The notes: a model not told the origin generated them from the letters alone. Numbered from the stretch's first letter, positions 23,961-32,608 are shown. The stretch is DNA of 64,000 nt from JBHGYD01 sp041920415 (GCA_041920415.1 JBHGYD010000028.1:124001-188000), one strand, 5' to 3'. Numbers and translations are program-made.

Positions 23961-24056
23961 CTCAAGGGTTGGCTCCTTGGATGAAGGGGTTTTCAACAGT
24001 GATAGTAACAAACTTTTATGAATCGAAAGTAAAGGCGTTGTTAATGTTTTGTAAAT

Positions 24057-25811
24057 CTATTGTTCTTTTGGAAAATGAACCGTAAATGTTGTTCCTTTTC
24101 CGACTTGGCTTTTTACGGTGATATAGCCGTGATGAGCTTCGACTAAGTGTTTCACAATCGCCAGTCCCAATCCCGTCCCACCGGAATTACGGCTTCTCGC
24201 TTTATCAACGCGATAAAATCGCTCAAAAATACGAGGAATTTCTTTTTCTTCAATACCGATTCCTGTATCTTTAACATGGACAAGCACTTCTTCGTTTTGC
24301 TGTTCAACGCTCACCTCGACCATTCCACCTTTAGGCGTATACGTAAGAGCGTTCGTAATTAAATTAATAAACACTTGCTTTAGGCGGTTGCTATCTCCAG
24401 CGATATAAACGTGTTGTGGAGCGTTCAATTGTAAATGAATATCTTTTTCCTTTGCTTTTCCTTGAAACATCACGATCATTTCTTCAAGAAGATGCGTCAT
24501 ATTGACCGTTTCAATCTGTAATTGAAATCCTTGTTGTTCGATTTTCGATAAATCTAGTAAATCCTGAATTAAGCTTTGCAGGCGTTCGCTTTCTTTTAAA
24601 ATAATCGATAAAAAGTGCTCCAATGCTCGTTCGTCTTTCATCGCGCCATCCAGTAACGTTTCCGCAAACCCTTTAATGGAAGTAATCGGAGTTTTTAGTT
24701 CGTGCGATACGTTCGCAACGAAATCTTTGCGCATTTGTTCAAGCTTTTTAAGCTCTGTAATGTCATGAAATACAAGGACAATTCCTTTCCATTCGTCATT
24801 TGTGCCAATAATCGGGGCACCGTATACTTCAAAATGCTTTCGCTCAATATCTACCATTAATACAAGCTGTTTTCGCACTTTGACTTCTTTCATAAAAATT
24901 TCGTCAACAAGCTTCACAATTTCCTTATAAGCGAACGCTTCGGTGTACAATCGGTGCAAATAGTCAGCCGGACGAATATGAAAAATTTCTTTGTATGTGC
25001 GGTTCACAAGGTTAATATAGCCGCGGCTGTCGATAAGAATAAGGCCGCTTCCGACATTTTCAATTAACGTATGTAAACGGTCCGTTTGCATTTCTTGCAC
25101 TTTACTCATCTCTTGCAAATTGCGCGCTAAAATATTGATCGACTTGCTGAGCATTTCGGTTTCATCATGGTGATTTTCATACACTCTCGCCTTATAATTC
25201 CCTCTCGCTAATTCAAACGCTACTTTTGTAGCTGCTTCAATCGGCTTCATATATTGATCGGCAATTTTTAATCCTAACAAGATAATCACGACTAATGCTG
25301 TTCCTAAACTGCTAATTAATACACCCCAAATTTGTTGGTTTACTTTTTTTAAAGAGTTAACAGGAGAGCTTAAAATTACATATCCAGCTTCTTTATTGTT
25401 TTGATAAAAAGACACGATGTAATAATATGCATCATGTTTTTCTTCAATGATGGAAACCCCATGTTTCTTTTCTTTTTGACTGTGTAAAATGTCGCGAACG
25501 ATTTGTTCATGCGTATCATCACTAATAGTGGCTACTCGTCCCGTATCCAATAAAGTACGTTCTTGTCGATCTAATACAGTAATGCGCGATGATAGCGTTT
25601 CGCTCATCTCATGTAATTCGACTCGAATCACGTCTATTTTTTCATGTTCAAGCAACAATGCAATAAGCCGCGCTTCTTTTTCGATGCGTTTATTCATTGT
25701 TTCTAAATAAAAGTCCTTAAATAATTGGTCCAATAATAAACCGAGACAGATGAGTACCGTGACGATTAAAGAAATAAGCGTAAACAATAATCGTGAGCGA
25801 AAGCTAGTCAT
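24057..25811 (-). CDS. phoR: Phosphate-starvation sensor histidine kinase PhoR
   Basis: Membrane kinase of the Pho two-component system, 584 residues. Layout: TM1 (about 8-28), extracytoplasmic sensor (about 30-160), TM2 (about 163-183), HAMP (about 185-235), PAS (about 245-350), HisKA with His370 in NVSHELKTPITSIKGF, and HATPase with NLITNALTYTP, GIGIEEKEI and GGTGLGLAIVK. The ATG at 25811 has GGAG 10 bases upstream and overlaps the end of phoP by 8 bases, which indicates translational coupling. In B. subtilis PhoR responds to wall teichoic acid intermediates under phosphate limitation and phosphorylates PhoP. The gene context (mdh-phoP-phoR-polA) is the Bacillus one. Confidence 0.93.
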   Translation of the reverse strand: MTSFRSRLLFTLISLIVTVLICLGLLLDQLFKDFYLETMNKRIEKEARLIALLLEHEKIDVIRVELHEMSETLSSRITVLDRQERTLLDTGRVATISDDTHEQIVRDILHSQKEKKHGVSIIEEKHDAYYYIVSFYQNNKEAGYVILSSPVNSLKKVNQQIWGVLISSLGTALVVIILLGLKIADQYMKPIEAATKVAFELARGNYKARVYENHHDETEMLSKSINILARNLQEMSKVQEMQTDRLHTLIENVGSGLILIDSRGYINLVNRTYKEIFHIRPADYLHRLYTEAFAYKEIVKLVDEIFMKEVKVRKQLVLMVDIERKHFEVYGAPIIGTNDEWKGIVLVFHDITELKKLEQMRKDFVANVSHELKTPITSIKGFAETLLDGAMKDERALEHFLSIILKESERLQSLIQDLLDLSKIEQQGFQLQIETVNMTHLLEEMIVMFQGKAKEKDIHLQLNAPQHVYIAGDSNRLKQVFINLITNALTYTPKGGMVEVSVEQQNEEVLVHVKDTGIGIEEKEIPRIFERFYRVDKARSRNSGGTGLGLAIVKHLVEAHHGYITVKSQVGKGTTFTVHFPKEQ

Positions 25812-26517
25812 TGTTTTTTGGCTCCTCAAGTTTGTAGCCTAATCCGCGAATCGTTTTAATATATAACGGTTTTTTTGTATTTTGTTCAATTTTTTCGCGT
25901 AAATGGCTAATATGCACGTCGACAATACGTGTATCTCCCGCAAAATCATAGTTCCAAACCGCACTTAACAATTGATCTCTCGTTAAGACGCGACCTTTAT
26001 GTTTCGCTAAATAAACAAGAAGTTCAAATTCTTTCGGCGTCAATTCGAGACGCTCATTGTTAAAATACGCTTCATAATGGTCAGGGAGAATTTTTAAATC
26101 ACCAATGAGAATTTTACTGCTGTCTTCATTTTCTTCCTGTTCATTCAGTAATTGCGTACGACGTAAAATTGCTTTGACGCGCGCCAATACTTCACGAGGG
26201 CTAAATGGCTTTGTCATATAATCATCGGCACCAAGCTCTAAACCGAGCACTTTGTCAAATTCGTCATCTTTTGCCGTTAACATTAAAATCGGAGTCATCA
26301 TTTTTTGCTGTCTTAATTGTTTACATACTTCCATACCATCCATTTTTGGCAGCATTAAATCGAGAATCATTAAATCAGGTTGTTCATCAAGCGCTTTTTT
26401 CATCCCTTCTTCCCCGTCATTCGCCGTGATCACCTCAAAGCCGGCTTGCTCTAAGTTGTATTGTAAAAGCGTCACAATCGATTGTTCATCATCAACAACT
26501 AACACTTTTTTGCTCAT
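25804..26517 (-). CDS. phoP: Phosphate regulon response regulator PhoP
   Basis: OmpR/PhoB-type response regulator of 237 residues that activates phosphate-scavenging genes and represses teichoic acid synthesis. The receiver domain (3-118) has the acidic pair DD (residues 9-10), phosphoacceptor Asp53 in LMILDLMLPKMDG, Thr in MLTAKDD and Lys in DDYMTKPFSPRE. The C-terminal winged helix (about 140-234) shows LTPKEFELLVYLAKHKG, VDVHISHLREKIE and the final wing IRGLGYKLE. The ATG at 26517 has GGAGGAG 4 bases upstream; an earlier in-frame ATG is not used. It is first in phoPR and overlaps phoR. Confidence 0.95.
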   Translation of the reverse strand: MSKKVLVVDDEQSIVTLLQYNLEQAGFEVITANDGEEGMKKALDEQPDLMILDLMLPKMDGMEVCKQLRQQKMMTPILMLTAKDDEFDKVLGLELGADDYMTKPFSPREVLARVKAILRRTQLLNEQEENEDSSKILIGDLKILPDHYEAYFNNERLELTPKEFELLVYLAKHKGRVLTRDQLLSAVWNYDFAGDTRIVDVHISHLREKIEQNTKKPLYIKTIRGLGYKLEEPKNND

Positions 26518-26552
26518 ATGCTCCTCCATGCTCAATAAATATCTTTATATTT

Positions 26553-26561
26553 ATCATACCA
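26553..26561 (-). promoter_or_regulatory. Extended -10 promoter candidate of phoPR
   Basis: Minus strand TGGTATGAT is an extended -10; no good -35 is present, since that region is taken by the upstream gene's terminator. The start would be about 30 bases before phoP. Confidence 0.45.
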
Positions 26562-26567
26562 CAAAAA

Positions 26568-26598
26568 TTAAAAAAGCTGTCTCATACATGAGACAGCA
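26568..26598 (-). terminator. Terminator of the MaoC-like gene
   Basis: Perfect 10-bp minus-strand stem GCTGTCTCAT/ATGAGACAGC with a 2-base loop and six T, just downstream of the MaoC-like gene. Confidence 0.85.
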
Positions 26599-26605
26599 TC
26601 TCGAT

Positions 26606-27076
26606 TCAAAAGTTTTCTAATACATGACTATCTAGCGATGACAACGCATATGGAGGGCAAACCGTCAATGTTCCTTCTAACACTTTCTCTTTTTCATCAC
26701 GCAATGCTTCAACGGCAATATCAATGAAGTGCTCATCCATGTTCACGTCTTTTACTTCAAACAAAAACTGCAAATGCTCATAGTGATAAACAGGTTTCAG
26801 AAAATCGATGTCATGTTTTTTAATATGGCTTCCTGGTCCCGGCAAGTATTTTGAAATGGCCGATGTAATGATTCCCATTAGCATAATCGCAGGAACAATT
26901 GGTTTTTTTAGCGGCGTTTGCGAAGCATAATCGTGTTGGATATACAAAGGATTGGCATCATCTGTAAGTCCAAGATAAAGCAATAAATCTTTATCTTCGA
27001 TTTTCGCATTGATCACTAATTTTTCTCCGACCGTGATTTCCGATATATTTCTCCCTAATTTACGTTTTTTTAACAT
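26606..27076 (-). CDS. MaoC-like hot-dog domain protein
   Basis: A 156-residue single hot-dog-fold protein related to MaoC/R-specific enoyl-CoA hydratases. Visible features are ISEITVGEKLVINAKIEDKDLLLYLGLTDD condensed as a central-helix region, the D-ANPLYIQHDYA segment corresponding to the D-x-N-P-x-H hydratase motif (here Asp and Asn are present but Pro-Leu-Tyr is followed by Gln-His), and the strand IVPAIMLMGIITSAISKYLPG that normally carries the GLP motif. Loss of parts of these motifs makes the exact activity uncertain. The ATG at 27076 has AAGGGGTG upstream. It sits between mdh and phoP, as in Geobacillus, with its own terminator and a possible cre in its promoter region. Confidence 0.75.
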   Translation of the reverse strand: MLKKRKLGRNISEITVGEKLVINAKIEDKDLLLYLGLTDDANPLYIQHDYASQTPLKKPIVPAIMLMGIITSAISKYLPGPGSHIKKHDIDFLKPVYHYEHLQFLFEVKDVNMDEHFIDIAVEALRDEKEKVLEGTLTVCPPYALSSLDSHVLENF

Positions 27077-27096
27077 GGTTATAACACCCCTTTGTT

Positions 27097-27112
27097 TAGA
27101 AAACGCTTTCAA
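27097..27112 (-). promoter_or_regulatory. cre-like palindrome upstream of the MaoC-like gene
   Basis: TAGAAAACGCTTTCAA differs from the CcpA box WTGNAANCGNWNNCWW at one position (A for T in the second). It lies 20 bases upstream of the MaoC-like start and just after the mdh terminator, so carbon catabolite control is possible. Confidence 0.45.
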
Positions 27113-27122
27113 TTAATAGATT

Positions 27123-27159
27123 GAACAAAAATTCGGGGGCTTCCCCGAATTTTTGTTCA
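27123..27159 (-). terminator. Terminator of citZ-icd-mdh
   Basis: Near-perfect 15-bp stem (AACAAAAATTCGGGG and its complement) with a 4-base loop, 10 bases after the mdh stop; its own A/T arms supply the T-run. It could work on both strands. Confidence 0.85.
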
Positions 27160-27168
27160 GTTGCTTGT

Positions 27169-28107
27169 TTATTCTAATACTTTCATGACATTTTTAACAG
27201 ATTCAACCGATTTTGCAAGAGCGGCTTTTTCTTCTTCTGTTAGCTCTAGTTCAATTACTTTTTCAATACCGTTTCCGCCTAAAATCGTCGGTACGCCTAA
27301 ATAAATTCCCTCGTAGCCGTACTCGCCTTCTAAGTAAGCAATCGCTGGAAGAACACGACGTTGGTCTTTAATAATCGCTTCGACCATTTCGACGAGAGAA
27401 GCGGCAGGAGCGTAATAAGCACTACCGTTTCCTAAAAGGTTAACGATTTCGCCGCCACCTTTACGCGTACGCTCCACAATGGCATCAAGACGCTCTTTTG
27501 GAATTAATGTTTCAAGTGGAATACCGCCAGCATAGGAATAGCGCACAAGCGGTACCATATCGTCACCATGTCCGCCTAATACGAAGCCAGTAATATCTTT
27601 CACTGAAAGATTTAATTCTTGAGCAACGAACGTGCGGAAACGCGCTGTATCAAGCACACCGGATTGACCGATGACGCGGTTTTTCGGGAATCCGGACTCT
27701 TTGTACACTGTATATGTCATCGCATCAACCGGATTGGTAAGCACGATGATATAGCAGTTTGGTGAATATTTCACAATCTCTTTCGTTACTGCTTTCATAA
27801 TTTTTTGGTTGGTCGTAACGAGATCGTCGCGGCTCATGCCAGGCTTACGCGCGATTCCGGCTGTAATTACAACGATGTCAGAATCAGCGGTATCTGCATA
27901 GTCAGAAGTACCGATAATGTTCGCGTCAAATCCTAAAACAGGACTTGATTCAAGCATATCAAGTGCTTTCCCTTTTGTTGGGTTTTCCAATTGTGGAATA
28001 TCAACAAGCACAACATCGCCTAGTTCTTTTTGCGCTAAAATAAACGCGGTTGTCGCTCCCGTAAATCCTGCACCAATCACTGAGATTTTTTTACGTTTCA
28101 TTGCCAT
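27169..28107 (-). CDS. mdh: Malate dehydrogenase
   Basis: NAD-dependent, lactate dehydrogenase-like malate dehydrogenase of the TCA cycle, 312 residues from the ATG at 28107 (MAMKRKKISVIGAG). Features are the Rossmann GAGFTGATTA, NAD-selecting acidic residue in VVLVDIPQ, substrate arginines in ITAGIARKPGMSRDDL and VLDTARFRTF, and the proton-relay His in VLGGHGDDMVPLVRYS. The sequence is close to Geobacillus Mdh over its whole length. GAGAGGATG precedes the start. It is the last gene of citZ-icd-mdh, 27 bases after icd, and ends at a strong terminator. Confidence 0.97.
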   Translation of the reverse strand: MAMKRKKISVIGAGFTGATTAFILAQKELGDVVLVDIPQLENPTKGKALDMLESSPVLGFDANIIGTSDYADTADSDIVVITAGIARKPGMSRDDLVTTNQKIMKAVTKEIVKYSPNCYIIVLTNPVDAMTYTVYKESGFPKNRVIGQSGVLDTARFRTFVAQELNLSVKDITGFVLGGHGDDMVPLVRYSYAGGIPLETLIPKERLDAIVERTRKGGGEIVNLLGNGSAYYAPAASLVEMVEAIIKDQRRVLPAIAYLEGEYGYEGIYLGVPTILGGNGIEKVIELELTEEEKAALAKSVESVKNVMKVLE

Positions 28108-28134
28108 TTTTCCCATCCTCTCCGTTTGTCCAAT

Positions 28135-29409
28135 TTATTCTCCCATATTGCGAATTAACGCATCCGCAAACTCAGAGCATTTGACTTCAGTTGCTCCTTC
28201 CATGAGGCGAGCAAAATCATAAGTCACGACTTTCGAAGCAATCGTTTTTTCCATCGCTTCAATAATGAGTTTCGCTGCTTCGTTCCAACCAAGATGTTCA
28301 AACATCATAACTCCAGATAAAATGACAGATGATGGATTCACCTTATCTAATCCTGCATACTTCGGTGCTGTACCGTGAGTTGCTTCAAAGATGGCATGTC
28401 CTGTTTCATAGTTAATGTTCGCACCAGGCGCAATACCGATACCACCGACTTGAGCGGCTAATGCGTCAGAAATGTAGTCACCATTCAAGTTCATCGTTGC
28501 TACTACATCAAATTCACGCGGGCGCGTTAAAATTTGTTGTAAGAAAATATCGGCAATCGCATCTTTAATGATGATTTTTCCTGCAGCTTCCGCTTCTGCT
28601 TGCGCTTTGTTTGCTGCTTCTTTTCCTTCCGCTTCGACAATGCGGTCATATTCCGCCCATGTGAATACTTTATCGCCAAACTCTTCTTCTGCTAATTCGT
28701 AACCCCAGTTTTTAAATGCGCCTTCCGTAAACTTCATAATATTTCCTTTATGTACAAGCGTTACGGATTTGCGCCCATGCTCAATCGCATAATTAATCGC
28801 TGCGCGAACTAAACGTTTTGTTCCTTCTTCAGAAATTGGCTTAATGCCGATACCAGATGTTTCAGGGAAACGGATTTTGCGAACACCCATCTCATTTTGC
28901 AAGAAATCGATGACTTTTTTCACTTCTGGTGTTCCTTTTGCATATTCTATTCCTGCATAGATATCTTCGGTATTTTCTCGGAAAATAACCATATCCGTAT
29001 CTTCAGGGCGTTTGACTGGCGAAGGCACCCCTTTAAAGTAGCGAACAGGGCGTAAGCAAACGAATAAATCTAGCTCTTGACGAAGAGCAACGTTTAAAGA
29101 ACGAATTCCACCGCCAACCGGAGTTGTTAACGGACCTTTAATCGCAATTATGTATTCGCGAATGACATCCAACGTTTCTTGCGGCAACCATTCTCCCGTT
29201 AGTTTATACGCTTTTTCGCCGGCAAGAACTTCTTTCCAAACAATTTTCTTTTCACCTTTATACGCTTTTTCCACAGCTGCTTCTAATACACGAGAGGCTG
29301 CTGCCCAAATATCAGGACCTGTTCCATCTCCTTCAATGAAAGGAATAATCGGATTGTTTGGTACATTTAGCACACCGTTTGTGACTGTAATTTTTTCTCC
29401 TTGAACCAC
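28135..29409 (-). CDS. icd: Isocitrate dehydrogenase (NADP)
   Basis: Oxidative decarboxylation of isocitrate to 2-oxoglutarate, producing NADPH; 424 residues from a GTG start at 29409 that has GGAGG 8 bases upstream. The N-terminus (VPNNPIIPFIEGDGTGPD) and the phosphate/substrate loop region are typical of the E. coli/Bacillus NADP enzyme. LFVCLRPVRYFKGVP holds substrate arginines, and the metal aspartates are in FDVVATMNLNGDYISDALA. Cofactor preference for NADP is inferred from family and the ATHGTAPKYAGLDKVNP segment. It is the middle gene of the operon, 77 bases after citZ. Confidence 0.96.
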   Translation of the reverse strand: MVQGEKITVTNGVLNVPNNPIIPFIEGDGTGPDIWAAASRVLEAAVEKAYKGEKKIVWKEVLAGEKAYKLTGEWLPQETLDVIREYIIAIKGPLTTPVGGGIRSLNVALRQELDLFVCLRPVRYFKGVPSPVKRPEDTDMVIFRENTEDIYAGIEYAKGTPEVKKVIDFLQNEMGVRKIRFPETSGIGIKPISEEGTKRLVRAAINYAIEHGRKSVTLVHKGNIMKFTEGAFKNWGYELAEEEFGDKVFTWAEYDRIVEAEGKEAANKAQAEAEAAGKIIIKDAIADIFLQQILTRPREFDVVATMNLNGDYISDALAAQVGGIGIAPGANINYETGHAIFEATHGTAPKYAGLDKVNPSSVILSGVMMFEHLGWNEAAKLIIEAMEKTIASKVVTYDFARLMEGATEVKCSEFADALIRNMGE

Positions 29410-29486
29410 TGTAACAACCTCCAATTTATTTAATATAAAGGTGAGAACATGCAAGCATCTTCTCACCCCTTATTGCCAAATGATGA

Positions 29487-30605
29487 TTACCCTCTTTGTT
29501 CGATTGGCACATATACTCGCTTCGCTGGTCCCGTATACTCAGCGCGCGGGCGGATGAGACGGTTGTTTTCATATTGTTCTAAAATATGCGCAAGCCATCC
29601 TGACATGCGGCTCACCGCAAAAATTGGCGTAAATAAATCATGATCAATTCCTAAACAATGGTAAACAGACGCAGAATAAAAGTCAACGTTTGGTGGTAAT
29701 GACTTCGTTGATGTGACAATATCCTCGATTTTTGTCGACATTTCATACCAATGCGGCTCACCAACGAGTTTTGTGAGTTTTTCCGACATTTTCTTCAAAT
29801 GTTTTGCGCGCGGATCGCCTTGGCGATAGACACGATGACCAAAGCCCATAATCTTTTCTTTGTTTTCTAGCTTTTTGTGAATATATATATCCACATTATC
29901 TACACTACCAATTTCTTCGAGCATTTTCATAACAGCCTCGTTTGCTCCGCCATGAAGTGGGCCTTTTAGCGCACCAATCGCTGCTGTAACACCGGAATAA
30001 ATATCCGATAATGTCGCCACACAAACGCGCGCAGTAAACGTGGATGCATTTAACTCATGGTCCGCATGCAATACGAGCGCTTTATCAAATGCTTCGACAG
30101 CAATTTCATTTGGCTCTTTTCCTGTCAGCATATATAAGAAGTTTGCTGCAAAGCTTAAATCTTTGCGAGGCTCAACGGGTTCTAATCCTTTGCGAATGCG
30201 TGAAAACGCTGTCACGATCGTTGGAATTTTTGCTTGCAGACGAATCGCTTTGCGGTAGTTGGCCTCCGCATCCATGACATCCGCTTCTTCATCGTATAGT
30301 CCTAATAAAGAAATCGCTGTTCTTAATGCAGCCATCGGATGTACTTTCTCAATCGGATACAATTTAAAATGTTCGATAATTTCATTTGGAATGGCTGCAT
30401 TTTCCGCCAACTGTTTTCTTAATTCTTCCAATTGTTGCTTCGTTGGAAGCGTGCGATGCCAAAGCAAATATACGACTTCTTCAAACGTAGCGTTTTCTGC
30501 TAAATCATCGATGTCATAGCCGACATACGTTAATGTGTCGTCAATGATTGAGCTAATGCTTGACGTCGTTGCGACAACCCCTTCCAGACCGCGTGTTACT
30601 GTCAT
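29487..30605 (-). CDS. citZ: Citrate synthase CitZ
   Basis: Condenses acetyl-CoA with oxaloacetate as the entry step of the TCA cycle. The 372-residue short-form (type I, Gram-positive) enzyme starts at the ATG at 30605 with AAAAGGAGAG upstream and MTVTRGLEGVVATTSSIS following. Catalytic segments are LHADHELNASTF (His), GPLHGGANEAVMKML, MGFGHRVYRQGDPRA (His and Arg) and NVDFYSASVYHCLGI (Asp). It leads the citZ-icd-mdh operon. A leader of about 200 bases with a 17-bp hairpin and a cre-like box precedes it. In B. subtilis citZ is controlled by CcpC and CcpA, and aconitase is reported to bind its leader RNA. Confidence 0.97.
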   Translation of the reverse strand: MTVTRGLEGVVATTSSISSIIDDTLTYVGYDIDDLAENATFEEVVYLLWHRTLPTKQQLEELRKQLAENAAIPNEIIEHFKLYPIEKVHPMAALRTAISLLGLYDEEADVMDAEANYRKAIRLQAKIPTIVTAFSRIRKGLEPVEPRKDLSFAANFLYMLTGKEPNEIAVEAFDKALVLHADHELNASTFTARVCVATLSDIYSGVTAAIGALKGPLHGGANEAVMKMLEEIGSVDNVDIYIHKKLENKEKIMGFGHRVYRQGDPRAKHLKKMSEKLTKLVGEPHWYEMSTKIEDIVTSTKSLPPNVDFYSASVYHCLGIDHDLFTPIFAVSRMSGWLAHILEQYENNRLIRPRAEYTGPAKRVYVPIEQRG

Positions 30606-30701
30606 AACCATCTCTCCTTTTCTCTAAAAATTCCCCTTCTCCCATTGTGTCTCGTGATGCGAGAGCGAGCGCTTGCTCGCAACAATTGAATAAAAACCTA
30701 A

Positions 30702-30717
30702 AAGAAAATGCTTACAT
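30702..30717 (-). promoter_or_regulatory. cre-like box in the citZ leader
   Basis: ATGTAAGCATTTTCTT (minus) fits the CcpA box WTGNAANCGNWNNCWW except CA for the central CG. It is about 100 bases inside the transcript, where CcpA would act as a roadblock. Confidence 0.5.
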
Positions 30718-30728
30718 TTTATATTGTA

Positions 30729-30768
30729 TTCATACCGTCACTCATTCATCGATGAGTGACAGTATGAA
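30729..30768 (-). promoter_or_regulatory. 17-bp inverted repeat in the citZ leader
   Basis: Arms 30729-30745 and 30752-30768 pair over all 17 positions in the minus-strand RNA (one G-U wobble) around the 6-base loop CGATGA. The same position is an A-C mismatch in plus-strand RNA, so the hairpin suits the citZ transcript. No T-run follows, so it is not a terminator. A smaller hairpin GCGAGC/GCTCGC (30665-30680) follows nearer the gene. Confidence 0.7.
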
Positions 30769-30817
30769 TATCATCCCGAATGACTTTTTGCTCAAAAGCG
30801 GGAGGGCTTATGCCTAT

Positions 30818-30846
30818 ATTATAAACAATTATCTGACTTTTGTGAA
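30818..30846 (-). promoter_or_regulatory. Sigma-A promoter of citZ
   Basis: Minus strand: -35 TTCACA (30841-30846), 17 bases, consensus -10 TATAAT (30818-30823), giving a leader of about 205 bases. An ATAA-TTGT-TTAT dyad lies between the elements, but its spacing does not match the known CcpC site. Confidence 0.7.
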
Positions 30847-30893
30847 TCAAAACAACTCATTATTAATAAAATATTATCATACAAAAATTATTT

Positions 30894-31349
30894 TTATAAA
30901 TATTCTACCAATTTCATAACCATATAGGCAATCCCGGCCCCGATTAACGGACCAACAGCAACACCTTGAAAGAGTGAAACAGCAATAACTGTTCCAAGCA
31001 CAAGGGCAGCGGTTATGTGCGGATCGGTCGCTAATAACGTCACCCCTTTTTTTGCAATTAATGCGACTAACAAACCAGATAAAAGCGCAATCCAAGCAGA
31101 AAGCGATTGAAGGGATTCTCCTAGCTGTTTAAAGCCAATTTCACCGGTGGCAATCGGTGTTAATACAGCAACGGTAATAACTGTTACTCCCCAATGGATT
31201 CCTTTTGCTTGAATCGTTGGTAACAACCTTCCTTCTAACCCAATCACTTTCACAAGTAATAAAATTATAACAGCAATAATTAATGATTGATTTTTGGCCA
31301 TAATGCCAATTAACAACAAAATAAGTAAAAATAAAATGGGCTCGTTCAA
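30894..31349 (-). CDS. ytwI: DUF441 membrane protein YtwI
   Basis: A 151-residue integral membrane protein of family DUF441 (UPF0756) without known function. Four to five hydrophobic segments are visible: about 4-18 (ILFLLILLLIGIMAK), 22-38, 52-70, 86-105 and 112-147. The conserved loop LLPTIQAKGIHWGVTVITV and the glycine-rich GVAVGPLIGAGIAYMVM are recognisable in relatives. AAAGGAAG precedes the ATG. It lies upstream of citZ in the same direction, as in B. subtilis, and is divergent from ytvI. Confidence 0.85.
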   Translation of the reverse strand: MNEPILFLLILLLIGIMAKNQSLIIAVIILLLVKVIGLEGRLLPTIQAKGIHWGVTVITVAVLTPIATGEIGFKQLGESLQSLSAWIALLSGLLVALIAKKGVTLLATDPHITAALVLGTVIAVSLFQGVAVGPLIGAGIAYMVMKLVEYL

Positions 31350-31450
31350 TGTTCTTTCTTCCTTTCATTATGAAAATCGAAACCTTTTTCTTTGCATGGG
31401 CGTATATAAATTGTAATATTATACTATGGAAAAAATCTGGAGGTGAAACT

Positions 31451-32569
31451 TTGTCTAAGCATCATTTATATAGCATTCTTCGCTTTTTCTTTGTCGTTGC
31501 GGTCATTGTATTCGGTTTGATGGGCATTTATTATGTATCTACCGTTACATATCCGTTTATTATCGCTTTTTTTATTGCGTTTATGATTAATCCATTTGTT
31601 AACTATTTGGAACAAAAAGCGAAAATGCCGCGTTCGCTCGCTGTCATTGTTGCATTAATTCTGTTATTTGCGATCGTTGCGGGGTTAGTAACGCTATTAA
31701 TTGCAGAAATTGTATCAGGTACTCAATATTTAGCAAACGTCGTACCTAACCACTTCCAAAAATTAGTGGTTTATATAGAAGACTTTTTTGCTAGTCAAAT
31801 TATTCCGATTTACAACGATTTGGCTGCCCTGTTTAAAAACTTAGATACGAGCCAACAAGGTACGATTATGAATAACATTCAATCGGTTGGCACAAAGATT
31901 GCCACGACGGTGGGACAATTCATTCAAGATGTACTACAAAACATTCCGAAGCTGCTCGGTTGGCTACCAAATGCAGCGACAGTCATTATTTTTTCTCTAT
32001 TAGCTACGTTCTTCATTAGTAAAGACTGGTACCGACTAAGTGGAGCTGTCCAAAATATTTTACCAAAAAAAGCGCGGACAAGCGGACGGACAGTATTTAT
32101 TAATTTAAAAAAAGCACTGTTTGGTTTTATTAAAGCACAAGCAACGCTCATTTCGATTACAACCGTAATTGTATTAATCGGTTTGTTAATTCTTCGCGTC
32201 GATTATGCGATTACGATTGCGTTAATTATTGGTATTGTTGATATTTTACCATATTTAGGAACAGGGACTGTGTTTGTACCTTGGATTATATACGCTGCTG
32301 TAAGTGGAGATGTACCGTTTGCGATTGGCTTAGGTATTTTATATATCGTCGTTTTAGTTCAGCGACAAATTATGGAGCCAAAAGTGCTCTCGTCCTCAAT
32401 CGGTTTAGACCCGCTCGCCACGTTAATTGCTTTATTTGTCGGATTTAAACTCATTGGATTTCTTGGTCTTATTGCGGGCCCAGTACTGCTTGTTATTATT
32501 CGGACGTTACATAGCGCAAACGTCTTTAAAGATATTTGGCACTTCATTATCGGAAAACCTTCAACGTGA
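31451..32569 (+). CDS. ytvI: AI-2E family transporter, sporulation protein YtvI
   Basis: Polytopic membrane protein of the AI-2E/PerM permease family; the B. subtilis orthologue YtvI is classed as a sporulation integral membrane protein. The TTG start at 31451 has GGAGGTG 5 bases upstream and gives 372 residues; an open frame reaching back to 31349 has no ribosome site. Two helices at the N-terminus (about 8-30 and 36-55), one at about 66-90, a soluble loop (about 95-150), and five further helices toward the C-terminus are visible, with the family motif VDILPYLGTG and ending GLIAGPVLLVII. The transported substrate is unknown. Confidence 0.85.
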   Translation: MSKHHLYSILRFFFVVAVIVFGLMGIYYVSTVTYPFIIAFFIAFMINPFVNYLEQKAKMPRSLAVIVALILLFAIVAGLVTLLIAEIVSGTQYLANVVPNHFQKLVVYIEDFFASQIIPIYNDLAALFKNLDTSQQGTIMNNIQSVGTKIATTVGQFIQDVLQNIPKLLGWLPNAATVIIFSLLATFFISKDWYRLSGAVQNILPKKARTSGRTVFINLKKALFGFIKAQATLISITTVIVLIGLLILRVDYAITIALIIGIVDILPYLGTGTVFVPWIIYAAVSGDVPFAIGLGILYIVVLVQRQIMEPKVLSSSIGLDPLATLIALFVGFKLIGFLGLIAGPVLLVIIRTLHSANVFKDIWHFIIGKPST

Positions 32570-32608
32570 GAGAGCCCTTCCTTGTTGTAAGAAGGGCTCT
32601 TATCTTTT
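32570..32608 (+). terminator. Terminator of ytvI
   Basis: Perfect 10-bp stem AGAGCCCTTC/GAAGGGCTCT with a 10-base loop, followed by TATCTTTTT on the plus strand. No T-run exists on the minus side for fxsA. Confidence 0.8.

Noticed and set aside
30729..30768. The large citZ hairpin as terminator of ytwI
   Set aside because: No T-run follows on the minus strand, and it lies downstream of the citZ promoter, thus inside the citZ leader.
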